DNA from: an uncultured Ruminococcus sp. | GTDB taxonomy: Bacteria > Bacillota > Clostridia > Oscillospirales > Acutalibacteraceae | Direction: 5' to 3' | Length of the DNA stretch: 6,488 nt | Assembly: GCA_902797525.1 (NCBI GenBank) | Contig: CADBSZ010000118.1 | Span: 1-6,488, forward strand | In this document: positions 1-6,462 of the stretch, piece by piece | How positions within the stretch are numbered: position 1 is the stretch's first letter | How the letters are laid out: each line of letters starts with the position of its first letter | The notes under the pieces: generated by a model | What the model saw: only the letters and a program-made list of their open reading frames with translations | Told to the model about the DNA's origin: nothing | Databases searched by the model: none | Translations under genes and position numbers: made by a program

Positions 1-1126
1 CAAGGCGCTGCAATATAACAACAGCTTTATTATTGTCGGTTGGATTCCGTCCGACAAGGCGCCCCGGCTTCAGCGCCGTCTGAAAAAAATCAGAAGTATT
101 GAGCTTGACCTTTCGGACGCGAAGTCGGAAATGGAAAAATCTCCGCCGGTAAAGCTGAAAAACTGCTTTTTGGCAAAGCCGTTTGAGTTTTATACCGAAA
201 TGTACGGCGTTCCGAAGTATAATGAAATTGACCCGACGCTGTTTGTGGCGATTACCTATATCATTATTTTCGGCATTATGTTTGCCGATTTGGGACAGGG
301 CTTGTGCCTTTCCGTTGTCGGCTGGCTGATGTGGAAGCTCAAAAAAATGAAAATCGGCAAAATTCTGCTTCCCTGCGGCATTTCATCCGCAGTGATGGGC
401 ACGGTGCTGGGCAGTGTGTTCGGCTTTGAGCATTTGCTCGACCCGATGTACCGCGCGCTGGGCTTTGACGGAAAACCGATTGAAGTGATGGAAAACACCA
501 ACACGATTATTCTCGCAGCGATTGTTATCGGTGTGGTGCTGCTGATGATTGCGATGATGCTGAATGTGTATTCGTCCTTTAAGCAGCACAACATCGGCCG
601 GGCGCTGTTCAACCAGAGCGGCGTGGCAGGCATTGTGTTCTACGGAGCGCTGGTGTTCGGCTTGGCAGGACAGCTGTTCCTCGGCTGGAACATTCTTTCT
701 CTCCCCTATATTTTGGGATTGATTGTATTTCCGTTTATTTTGATTTTCTTCGACGAGCCGCTGTCGGATTTGGTCAACGGCGAAAAAGACTGGCAGCCCG
801 AAAGCTGGGGCGGCTATATTGTGGAAAAACTGTTTGAGTCGATTGAAGTGCTGCTCAGCTACGTGACAAATACCATGAGCTTTTTGCGTGTGGGCGCGTT
901 TGTACTGGTGCATGCAGGTATGATGCTGGTTGTTTTTGTGCTTGCCGAAACCGTCGGCGGCGTCGGCTACTGGGTGGTTGTCGTCATCGGCAACGGCTTG
1001 GTGATGGCGCTGGAGGCGCTGCTTGTGGCAATTCAAGTGCTTCGTTTGGAATACTATGAGATGTTCAGCCGCTTCTATTCGGGAGAAGGCAGAGCATATG
1101 AACCTGTTAAATTAAAACTGGAATAA
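1..1126 (+). CDS. ntpI: V/A-type ATPase membrane stator subunit I, 3' part (5' end outside window)
   Basis: Subunit I (subunit a homologue) forms the two ion half-channels beside the rotating K ring and anchors the peripheral stalks. The frame is open from base 2 with no start codon near the edge, so the N-terminal cytoplasmic part lies upstream; 374 residues are visible. The ATG at 131 falls mid-domain and is not the start. The end of the cytoplasmic domain shows FIIVGWIPSDKAPRL, followed by the family signature KPFEFYTEMYGVPKYNEIDPT just before the membrane domain. About eight hydrophobic helices follow. In the visible part, R296 and H304 (SFLRVGAFVLVHAGMM) and E338 and R348 (ALEALL, QVLRLEYYE) match in spacing the channel residues Arg735, His743, Glu789 and Arg799 of yeast Vph1, so the channel looks intact. 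The C-terminus FSRFYSGEGRAYEPVK is typical. K follows after 18 bases. Identification is firm. Confidence 0.96.
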   Translation, partial: KALQYNNSFIIVGWIPSDKAPRLQRRLKKIRSIELDLSDAKSEMEKSPPVKLKNCFLAKPFEFYTEMYGVPKYNEIDPTLFVAITYIIIFGIMFADLGQGLCLSVVGWLMWKLKKMKIGKILLPCGISSAVMGTVLGSVFGFEHLLDPMYRALGFDGKPIEVMENTNTIILAAIVIGVVLLMIAMMLNVYSSFKQHNIGRALFNQSGVAGIVFYGALVFGLAGQLFLGWNILSLPYILGLIVFPFILIFFDEPLSDLVNGEKDWQPESWGGYIVEKLFESIEVLLSYVTNTMSFLRVGAFVLVHAGMMLVVFVLAETVGGVGYWVVVVIGNGLVMALEALLVAIQVLRLEYYEMFSRFYSGEGRAYEPVKLKLE

Positions 1127-1131
1127 TATTT

Positions 1132-1136
1132 GGAGG
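1132..1136 (+). promoter_or_regulatory. Strong Shine-Dalgarno site that fixes the ntpK start
   Basis: GGAGG lies 8 bases before the ATG at 1145. It decides the start of the K gene: the frame also opens at a TTG at 1130, but that codon overlaps the ribosome-binding site and would add only five unrelated polar residues (MEETK). A strong site suits the rotor-ring subunit, which is needed in many copies per complex. Confidence 0.8.
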
Positions 1137-1144
1137 AAACAAAA

Positions 1145-1591
1145 ATGTCAATTTTTAATTTTATTATGATGGCTGTACCCGCTGTTTTTTTGGTTGCTTC
1201 CGTTGCAATCGTTGTCAAAGCCGTTGGACGCGGCAAAAGCAGAAAGAAAACTTTAATGATGCAGCTCGCTTCCTTTGCGGCTGTGTTTGCGGTTTGTCTG
1301 GTTTGTCCGCTGGTTGTCGGCGCGGCAGGTGAAACTGCTCCTGTCAGCGAAGCAGTGGCGGTTGCACAGGCTAATTCAAGCGGCATCGCTTATATCGCGG
1401 CAGCAATGGCAACCGGCCTTTCCTGCATCGGCGGCGGTATCGCTGTCGGTAAGGCGGCGCCTGCGGCTATCGGCGCAACCAGCGAGGATCCCAAAGCCTT
1501 CGGTAAGGCGATTATCTTCGTTGCGCTCGGTGAAGGTATCGCACTGTACGGCATGCTGATTTCGATTATGATTATCTCTAACATCGGTTAA
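1145..1591 (+). CDS. ntpK: V/A-type ATPase rotor-ring proteolipid subunit K (c)
   Basis: The 148-residue subunit K assembles into the membrane ring that carries ions past subunit I. Residues 81-148 are a normal c-type hairpin: a glycine-rich helix (GLSCIGGGIAVGKAAPAAIGA), a short polar loop (TSEDPKAFGK), and a second helix with the ion-binding glutamate E130 in FVALGEGIALYGMLIS. Residues 1-62 add two further hydrophobic segments (about 5-26 and 41-61) joined by the basic loop RGKSRKK. A small polar linker (ETAPVSEAVAVAQANSS) separates them from the hairpin. The extra helices carry no membrane Glu and no GxGxG pattern, so there is one ion site per polypeptide, as in 4-helix V-type K proteins, but with a very diverged first half. 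Positive-inside placement of RGKSRKK fits a 4-helix topology. No Gln is seen about 33 residues before E130, where Na+-type rings often have one. Confidence 0.95.
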   Translation: MSIFNFIMMAVPAVFLVASVAIVVKAVGRGKSRKKTLMMQLASFAAVFAVCLVCPLVVGAAGETAPVSEAVAVAQANSSGIAYIAAAMATGLSCIGGGIAVGKAAPAAIGATSEDPKAFGKAIIFVALGEGIALYGMLISIMIISNIG

Positions 1592-1606
1592 TATGAAGGA
1601 AGAACG

Positions 1607-1915
1607 ATGAAATTTTTTCTGATTAGCGATAACGTTGATACTCAAATGGGCATGCGTTTTGCCGGAATTGACGGTGTTGTGGTGCATGAGGAAGAAGAAG
1701 TGCGCCGCGAGCTGAGCGACGCGATGCAGCGCGAGGATATTGCCGTCATTTTGATGACGGAGCGCCTGGTGTCGCTCTGTCCCGATTTGGTCTATGAACT
1801 GAAATTAAACCAAAAGCGGCCGCTGATTGTGGAAATTCCCGACAGACACGGCAACGGCAGAACAAAGGACAGTATTACCAAATACGTTCAGGACGCCATC
1901 GGCGTTAAGCTGTAA
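1607..1915 (+). CDS. ntpF: V/A-type ATPase central-stalk subunit F
   Basis: Subunit F (called NtpG in Enterococcus hirae) is a small cytoplasmic protein with a CheY-like fold. It binds the D shaft, forming the DF central axis, and affects ATPase activity. The 102-residue length is normal. Family signatures are clear: the start FFLISDNVDTQMGMRFAGIDG, then VVVHEEEEV, a central strand DIAVILMTERL (44-54), and the C-terminal block RPLIVEIPDRHGNGR (71-85) with KDSITKYVQDAIGVKL. The ATG at 1607 has AAGGA at 1596-1600, six bases upstream. The gene lies 15 bases after K and 23 before E. In Enterococcus and Streptococcus the order is K-E-C-F(G); here F follows K directly and C is absent from this position. 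Confidence 0.95.
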   Translation: MKFFLISDNVDTQMGMRFAGIDGVVVHEEEEVRRELSDAMQREDIAVILMTERLVSLCPDLVYELKLNQKRPLIVEIPDRHGNGRTKDSITKYVQDAIGVKL

Positions 1916-1938
1916 TTTGAAGATAGAGGTAGCATTAT

Positions 1939-2532
1939 ATGGGAAACAGCGCTAAAACAGATAATTTTCTCAAGGCGATTAAACGCTATGCAAAGGTGCA
2001 ACAGAGCGCGCTTGACAAAGAAATGAAACAGCTCAAGCAGGAAAAGACGAAGCTGACCGCCGAAAAGGCAGCGCATGACAGCGAAAAGCTGATTGCCGAA
2101 CGTTTGGAACAAAAGCGCAGCGAACAAACCGGCGTGCTCGCAAAGAAAACACAGGAAGGTCAGAAAGCGCTTTTTCTGCAACGTGCGCAGATGACCGACG
2201 AGGTGTTTGCAAAGGCGGAAAAAAGACTGACGGATTACGCGCAAACAGCCGAATACCGTAAAAAACTGACTGAGAGCGCGCAAAAAATTGCCGCGTTGTT
2301 CGGCGGCCGTCCGTGCGTATTGTACATCCGTGAAAACGACAGCGATTTTGCCGAATCTATTTTGAAAGTTTTTAACGGCACGGCCGAGCTTCAAACCGAC
2401 AAGACCATCAAAATCGGCGGCGTAAAGGGCTATTGCAAGTCGATGCGCGTTATTGCCGACGAAACCCTTGACAGCAAGCTGCTGGCACAAAGAGAATGGT
2501 TTATTGAAAACGCTGCGTTAAGCGTGCTTTAA
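1939..2532 (+). CDS. ntpE: V/A-type ATPase peripheral-stalk subunit E
   Basis: Subunit E pairs with the G/H subunit (gene not seen here) to form the stator stalks that hold the A3B3 head against rotation. Its 197 residues are the usual length. Residues about 8-115 are a long, highly charged Lys/Glu/Gln-rich helix expected to form the coiled coil (QSALDKEMKQLKQEKTKL and onward). Residues about 116-197 are the globular head-binding domain, with the family-like ending KIGGVKGYCKSMRVIADETLDSKLL followed by REWFIENAALSVL. The chosen ATG at 1939 is preceded by GAGG at 1926-1929, nine bases away. Sequence conservation is low in this family, so the call leans on architecture, the ADETLDSKL motif (compare the NTLDSRLE type) and the position directly before A. 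Confidence 0.92.
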   Translation: MGNSAKTDNFLKAIKRYAKVQQSALDKEMKQLKQEKTKLTAEKAAHDSEKLIAERLEQKRSEQTGVLAKKTQEGQKALFLQRAQMTDEVFAKAEKRLTDYAQTAEYRKKLTESAQKIAALFGGRPCVLYIRENDSDFAESILKVFNGTAELQTDKTIKIGGVKGYCKSMRVIADETLDSKLLAQREWFIENAALSVL

Positions 2533-2554
2533 TCGTATTAAAAGAGTGAGTACT

Positions 2555-4312
2555 ATGGAAAACAACAATGTAATCTACGGTATTAACGGTCCTGTTGTTA
2601 CCGTAAAGAACGCCGACTGTTTTGAAATGATGGAGATGGTGCACGTCGGTACGCAAAAACTCGTTGGCGAGGTCATCGGCATCACGGACGGCTATACAAC
2701 AATTCAGGTGTATGAGGAAACCACGGGACTCAAGCCCGGCGACCCTGTTGAGGGCACCGGCGCGCCGATGAACGTGTTGCTCGGTCCCGGAATTATAGAC
2801 AATATTTTTGACGGCATTGAACGGCCGCTGAAAGCCATTGAGGAACAGGCAGGCGCATTTATTAACCGCGGCGCAGCGGTGTCATCACTCGACACCGAAC
2901 GGCTGTGGAACGTCACCATGCAAATAAAACCCGGCGACAAGCTGGAGGGCGGTCAGATTTACGCCACCCTCCCCGAAACGCCGATTATTGAACACCGCGT
3001 TATGCTGCACCCGAGCCTTTCGGGCGTAGTAAAAAGCGTAAAACCCAACGGCGAATACAAGCTGTTTGACACGGTTGCCGTGTTGGAGGACGAATGGGGC
3101 AACGAGCATGAGCTGACGCTGTGCCAGCAGTGGCCGATCCGTTCCTCACGCCCGGTGAAGGACAGACTGACGCCCTCAATTCCGCTGATTACCGGTCAGC
3201 GCATTATGGACACCCTCTTTCCCATTGCCAAAGGCGGCACGGCGGCGATTCCGGGCGGCTTTGGCACCGGCAAGACCATGAACCAGCATCAGCTTGCAAA
3301 ATGGTGCGACGCGGATATTATTATTTATGTCGGCTGCGGCGAGCGCGGCAATGAGATGAGCCAGGTTTTGGAGGAGTTTTCGGAGCTGATTGACCCGAAG
3401 TCGCAGCGCCCGATGACCGACAGAACCGTGCTGATTGCAAACACCTCCAACATGCCGGTCGCAGCGCGTGAGGCAAGCATTTACACCGGCATTACCCTGG
3501 CAGAATACTATCGCGACATGGGCTATCATGTGGCGATGATGGCGGACTCCACCTCGCGCTGGGCAGAGGCGCTGAGAGAAATTTCGGGCCGTTTGGAGGA
3601 GATGCCTGCCGAGGAAGGCTTCCCGGCCTATCTTCCCTCCCGCTTGGCGGAGTTTTATGAAAGAGGCGGCAGAGCGCAGGTGCTCTCGGGCGGTGAAGGC
3701 TCGGTCACGCTGATTGGCGCGGTGTCGCCGCAGGGCTCGGACTTTTCGGAGCCTGTGACACAGAACACTAAGCGATTTACACGCTGCTTCTGGGCGCTTG
3801 ACAAGTCGCTTGCCTATGCAAGACACTATCCTGCCATCAACTGGATTCAAAGCTACAGCGAATACTTTAACGACCTCGACCCGTGGTTTAAGGAACACCT
3901 CGGCGAGGAGTTTGTGGAATACCGCAACCGAATCAGTGCACTGCTTCAGGAGGAAGCGTCGCTGATGGAGATTGTAAAACTAATCGGCTCGGACGTTTTG
4001 CCCGACGACCAAAAGCTGGTGATTGAAACCGCGCGCGCAATCCGCGTCGGCTTTTTGCAGCAGAACGCATTTCACGCGGATGACACCTATGTGCCGCTTG
4101 AAAAACAAAAGCTGATGATGAAAACCATTTTGCATCTTCACGAAAAGGCCAAGGAGATTGTGGCAAAGGAAATTCCGCTGTCCAAGATTTTAAGTCTCGG
4201 CTTGTTTGACAAGCTGACAAAAATGAAATATGATATTCCGAACAATAAGCTTGAGATGTTTGACAGCTACATCAGGGACATCGACGAAAAGCTTGCGCAA
4301 ATTGACAGATAA
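2555..4312 (+). CDS. ntpA: V/A-type ATPase catalytic subunit A
   Basis: Subunit A binds and hydrolyses (or makes) ATP in the A3B3 head; EC 7.1.2.2 (H+) or 7.2.2.1 (Na+). The 585-residue length is typical. In order: an N-terminal beta-barrel (about 5-70, [11 protein letters not shown]), the extra bulge domain special to A subunits (about 110-190), the nucleotide-binding core, and a helical C-terminal domain (about 440-585). The P-loop is GGFGTGKT (234-241) with K240 and T241. The catalytic glutamate is E263 in GCGERGNEM. The Walker B aspartate is D331 in [33 protein letters not shown] (391-408) is also diagnostic. The ATG at 2555 is preferred over an in-frame GTG at 2546, which has no upstream ribosome-binding site; the ATG itself has only a weak AAGAG at 2542-2546. 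The gene lies 22 bases after E and 12 before B. Confidence 0.98.
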   Translation: MENNNVIYGINGPVVTVKNADCFEMMEMVHVGTQKLVGEVIGITDGYTTIQVYEETTGLKPGDPVEGTGAPMNVLLGPGIIDNIFDGIERPLKAIEEQAGAFINRGAAVSSLDTERLWNVTMQIKPGDKLEGGQIYATLPETPIIEHRVMLHPSLSGVVKSVKPNGEYKLFDTVAVLEDEWGNEHELTLCQQWPIRSSRPVKDRLTPSIPLITGQRIMDTLFPIAKGGTAAIPGGFGTGKTMNQHQLAKWCDADIIIYVGCGERGNEMSQVLEEFSELIDPKSQRPMTDRTVLIANTSNMPVAAREASIYTGITLAEYYRDMGYHVAMMADSTSRWAEALREISGRLEEMPAEEGFPAYLPSRLAEFYERGGRAQVLSGGEGSVTLIGAVSPQGSDFSEPVTQNTKRFTRCFWALDKSLAYARHYPAINWIQSYSEYFNDLDPWFKEHLGEEFVEYRNRISALLQEEASLMEIVKLIGSDVLPDDQKLVIETARAIRVGFLQQNAFHADDTYVPLEKQKLMMKTILHLHEKAKEIVAKEIPLSKILSLGLFDKLTKMKYDIPNNKLEMFDSYIRDIDEKLAQIDR

Positions 4313-4317
4313 GGAGG
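4313..4317 (+). promoter_or_regulatory. Strong Shine-Dalgarno site supporting a TTG start for ntpB
   Basis: GGAGG starts immediately after the A stop codon (TAA 4310-4312) and sits 7 bases before a TTG at 4325. No ATG or GTG lies at a suitable distance. The first in-frame Met is at residue 18 of the B protein and would cut into the N-terminal beta-barrel, so this site decides the TTG start. Confidence 0.8.
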
Positions 4318-4324
4318 AAACGCT

Positions 4325-5698
4325 TTGATTATTGATTATGTAGGCGTTAAGGAAATTAACGGCTCGCTCATCGTTATGGATGGCGTTAAGGGCGTTTCCA
4401 ACGAAGAAATTGTTGACATTAAGCTCGACAACGGCACCACCCGTCAGGGCCGTGTGGTGCAGATTGACGGCGAGCGGATTGTTGTTCAGGTGTTTGAGGG
4501 AACGCGCGGCATCAGCCTGACCAACACCAAGACCAGGCTGACCGGCCACCCGATGGAAATGCCTCTCTCTCCCGAAATCATCGGCAGGGTGCTCGACGGC
4601 GCCGGCAGACCGATTGACGGCCTGGGTGATATTTTCCCGGTAAAACGCCAAAACATTAACGGCACACCGATAAACCCGGTTTCCCGCGTGTATCCGAAGA
4701 ACTATATCAACACCGGCATTTCGACCATTGACACGCTGATGACGCTGATTCGCGGTCAAAAACTGCCGATTTTCTCCGGCTCAGGTATGACGCATAACGA
4801 TTTGGCTGTGCAGATTGTCCGTCAGGCGAAAATCAGCGGCGCGGACAACACCAATTTCGGCGTGGTATTCGCTGCGATGGGCGTCCAAAAGGACGTTGCA
4901 GAATATTTTAGAAAAAGCTTTGAGGAAAGCGGCGTTCTGTCGCGCGTGGTCATGCTCCTCAACCTCAGCAACGACCCGATTATTGAGCGTACCCTTACGC
5001 CGCGCTGTGCGCTGACGATTGCGGAATACCTTGCATTTGAGCTGGATATGCATATACTTGTTATCATGACCGATATGACCTCTTACGCTGAGGCGCTGCG
5101 TGAGTTTTCGTCCTCAAAGGGTGAAATTCCCGGCAGAAAGGGCTATCCCGGCTATTTGTATTCCGACCTTGCCTCGCTTTACGAGCGCGCGGGCATGATT
5201 AAGGGACATTCCGGCTCGGTGACGCAAATTCCGATTTTGACTATGCCCAACGATGACATTACCCACCCGATTCCCGATTTGACAGGCTATATTACCGAAG
5301 GTCAGATTGTTCTTGACCGCACCTTGCAGGGACAGGGCTTGTATCCGCCCGTCAGCGTTCTGCCGAGCTTGTCGCGACTGATGAAGGACGGTATCGGTGA
5401 GGGCTATACGCGCGGCGACCATCAGGCATTGGCGAATCAGCTGTTTGCTTCCTACGCGAAGGTAATTGACGCGCGTTCGCTTGCTTCCGTTATCGGCGAG
5501 GAGGAGCTTTCCCCCATCGACAAAAAATATATCGAATTCGGCAAGCTGTTTGAGTCAAGATTCGTCAATCAGGGCTTTACCGAAAACCGCAGTATCGAAC
5601 AGAGCCTTGATTTGGGTTGGGAGCTGTTGTCTGCCCTGCCGCGCACCGAGCTTGACCGTGTGGACGACGCGGTGCTCGACATCTACTATAAGGGGTAA
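4325..5698 (+). CDS. ntpB: V/A-type ATPase non-catalytic subunit B
   Basis: Subunit B alternates with A in the head and supplies the arginine finger to the catalytic site. Its 457 residues match the family. It starts with the unusual codon TTG, supported by a perfect GGAGG seven bases upstream and by the conserved N-terminus [20 protein letters not shown]. The barrel spans about residues 1-75 and is followed by [20 protein letters not shown] (79-98). The P-loop position reads [11 protein letters not shown] (151-161), lacking the Walker lysine, as normal for B. The strand and loop [16 protein letters not shown] (245-260) align with the Walker B region. Arginine finger R351 lies in [20 protein letters not shown] (341-360), which is diagnostic. 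The C-terminal helical domain ends in [18 protein letters not shown]. Its stop is 5 bases before D, whose ribosome-binding site is within the last B codons. Confidence 0.98.
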   Translation: MIIDYVGVKEINGSLIVMDGVKGVSNEEIVDIKLDNGTTRQGRVVQIDGERIVVQVFEGTRGISLTNTKTRLTGHPMEMPLSPEIIGRVLDGAGRPIDGLGDIFPVKRQNINGTPINPVSRVYPKNYINTGISTIDTLMTLIRGQKLPIFSGSGMTHNDLAVQIVRQAKISGADNTNFGVVFAAMGVQKDVAEYFRKSFEESGVLSRVVMLLNLSNDPIIERTLTPRCALTIAEYLAFELDMHILVIMTDMTSYAEALREFSSSKGEIPGRKGYPGYLYSDLASLYERAGMIKGHSGSVTQIPILTMPNDDITHPIPDLTGYITEGQIVLDRTLQGQGLYPPVSVLPSLSRLMKDGIGEGYTRGDHQALANQLFASYAKVIDARSLASVIGEEELSPIDKKYIEFGKLFESRFVNQGFTENRSIEQSLDLGWELLSALPRTELDRVDDAVLDIYYKG

Positions 5699-5703
5699 GA
5701 GAT

Positions 5704-6339
5704 ATGGCTGTTCAGGCAGTGCCCACCAAGGGCAACTTAATGAATACAAAAAAATCGCTGGCTCTTGCCAAAAACGGATATGAACTGCTCGACCGCAAGC
5801 GCAACATTTTGATTCGGGAAATGATGACGCTGATTGACCAGGTGAACGCCATTCAGGAAAAGATTGACAAGGCGTATGAGGAAGCGTATTTAGCGCTGCA
5901 AACTGCAAATGTGACCAATGGCTTTTGCGAGGATATTTCAAAGTCTGTGCCGATTGAGGATGGTCTGCATTTGGATTCGCGCAGCGTTATGGGCGTGGAA
6001 ATCCCGATTTTGACCATCGACGAGCACCCGCACGAAAAATACATTTACTACGGCATGATGTCCACCAACTCCGCGGTTGACAAGGCGTATATGCTGTTTT
6101 CAAAAGTAAAGTATTTAACAGTGGAGCTGGCGGAAATTGAAAACAGCGTTTACCGCCTGGCCGACGCGATTAAAAAGACGCAAAAACGCGCCAACGCGCT
6201 GAAAAACATCATGATTCCGCGTTTTGAGGAAACCGTGAAGTTTATCTCCGACGCGCTCGATGAAAAGGACAGAGAGGAATTCAGCCGTTTAAAGGTGATT
6301 AAACGCAACAAGCTGCGAGAAGGCAGCGAAGAAGAATAA
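5704..6339 (+). CDS. ntpD: V/A-type ATPase central rotor shaft subunit D
   Basis: Subunit D is the coiled-coil shaft that turns inside the A3B3 head and, with F, transmits torque to the membrane ring through subunit C. Its 211 residues are normal. The N-terminal helix carries the signature PTKGNLMNTKKSLALAKNGYELLDRKR (split here: PTKGNLM at 7-13, GYELLDRKR at 25-33). A middle section contains RSVMGVEIPIL (93-103). The C-terminal helix carries KKTQKRANALKNIMIPRFEE (157-176) and DREEFSRLKVIKRNKL (189-204), followed by an acidic tail. The ATG at 5704 has AGGGG at 5691-5695, eight bases upstream and inside the end of B, so translation of B and D is likely coupled. The gene ends in tandem in-frame stops (TAATAA). 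It is the last gene of the operon, 12 bases before the terminator stem. Confidence 0.96.
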   Translation: MAVQAVPTKGNLMNTKKSLALAKNGYELLDRKRNILIREMMTLIDQVNAIQEKIDKAYEEAYLALQTANVTNGFCEDISKSVPIEDGLHLDSRSVMGVEIPILTIDEHPHEKYIYYGMMSTNSAVDKAYMLFSKVKYLTVELAEIENSVYRLADAIKKTQKRANALKNIMIPRFEETVKFISDALDEKDREEFSRLKVIKRNKLREGSEEE

Positions 6340-6351
6340 TAATATAAGCAA

Positions 6352-6392
6352 AACCGCACGGACGCTTTGACGTTTGTGCGGTTATTTCTTTT
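6352..6392 (+). terminator. Rho-independent terminator of the ATPase operon
   Basis: AACCGCAC (6352-6359) pairs perfectly with GTGCGGTT (6376-6383). The stem can continue inward through two G-U pairs (6360-6361 with 6374-6375) and ACG/CGT (6362-6364 with 6371-6373), giving about 13 pairs around a six-base loop CTTTGA. An ATTTCTTTT tail follows (6384-6392). The position 12 bases after the D stop codon fits the end of the operon transcript. The T run is interrupted by one A and one C, so strength is uncertain. Confidence 0.88.
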
Positions 6393-6397
6393 ATAAT
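6367..6397 (+). promoter_or_regulatory. Possible sigma-A-type promoter overlapping the terminator
   Basis: TTGACG (6367-6372) and a perfect TATAAT (6392-6397) are 19 bases apart, longer than the preferred 17. An alternative pair is TTGTGC (6374-6379) with TATACT (6397-6402) at 17 bases. Either would start transcription near 6404-6410, at the foot of the palindromic structure that follows. The region is very AT-rich, so a chance match is quite possible. No downstream gene is visible to support it. Confidence 0.25.
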
Positions 6398-6419
6398 ATA
6401 CTATTTTATACCAATCTTC

Positions 6420-6448
6420 ATTAAAAAGTAGACTTTCTACTTTTTAAT
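6420..6448. repeat. Perfect 13-bp inverted repeat with 3-base loop
   Basis: ATTAAAAAGTAGA (6420-6432) and TCTACTTTTTAAT (6436-6448) are exact reverse complements around the loop CTT. The A-tract in the left arm and T-tract in the right arm resemble a bidirectional terminator, but the GTAGA/TCTAC core is only five pairs and weak. It is nested inside the larger palindrome, which makes a role as one arm of that structure more likely. Confidence 0.85.
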
Positions 6449-6449
6449 A

Positions 6450-6462
6450 GCGCCGTAGGCGC
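6450..6462. repeat. Short GC-rich hairpin GCGCC-GTA-GGCGC
   Basis: Five perfect G-C/C-G pairs close a three-base GTA loop, one base after the AT-rich hairpin and three bases before the right arm of the outer stem. It is the second enclosed arm of the compound palindrome. The sharp switch from AT-only to GC-only pairing between the adjacent arms looks like an organised structure rather than random intergenic DNA. Confidence 0.8.

Noticed and set aside
383..1036. Long reverse-strand open frame (217 codons) opposite ntpI
   Set aside because: It is antisense to a conserved membrane protein. Its His/Gln/Asn-rich composition comes from reversed Met, Leu and Val codons, and it matches no family and has no supported start.
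1130..1144. Upstream TTG start for ntpK adding five residues
   Set aside because: The TTG overlaps the GGAGG ribosome-binding site that serves the ATG at 1145, and the added residues are just the translated Shine-Dalgarno region.
1593..1607. Tiny frame ATG-AAG-GAA-GAA-CGA-TGA overlapping the ntpF start
   Set aside because: It is only five codons and covers the ntpF Shine-Dalgarno site. The ATGA-like overlap could suggest a coupling peptide, but nothing else supports translation.
2546..2554. Upstream GTG start for ntpA adding three residues
   Set aside because: No ribosome-binding site precedes it at a usable distance. The ATG at 2555 begins the conserved N-terminus and has AAGAG eight bases upstream.
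3176..3898. Long reverse-strand open frame (240 codons) opposite ntpA
   Set aside because: It lies wholly within the strongly conserved catalytic subunit A and its composition reflects the complement of that gene, with no domain recognisable.
4190..4759. Reverse-strand open frame spanning the ntpA/ntpB junction
   Set aside because: It is Asn/Val/His-rich, antisense to two conserved genes and their Shine-Dalgarno site, and has no ribosome-binding site or family motif of its own.
6420..6448. Second operon terminator or bidirectional terminator
   Set aside because: The T-tract is inside the stem rather than after it, the core is weak, and a better terminator already lies at 6352-6392. The hairpin is better explained as an arm of the larger palindrome.
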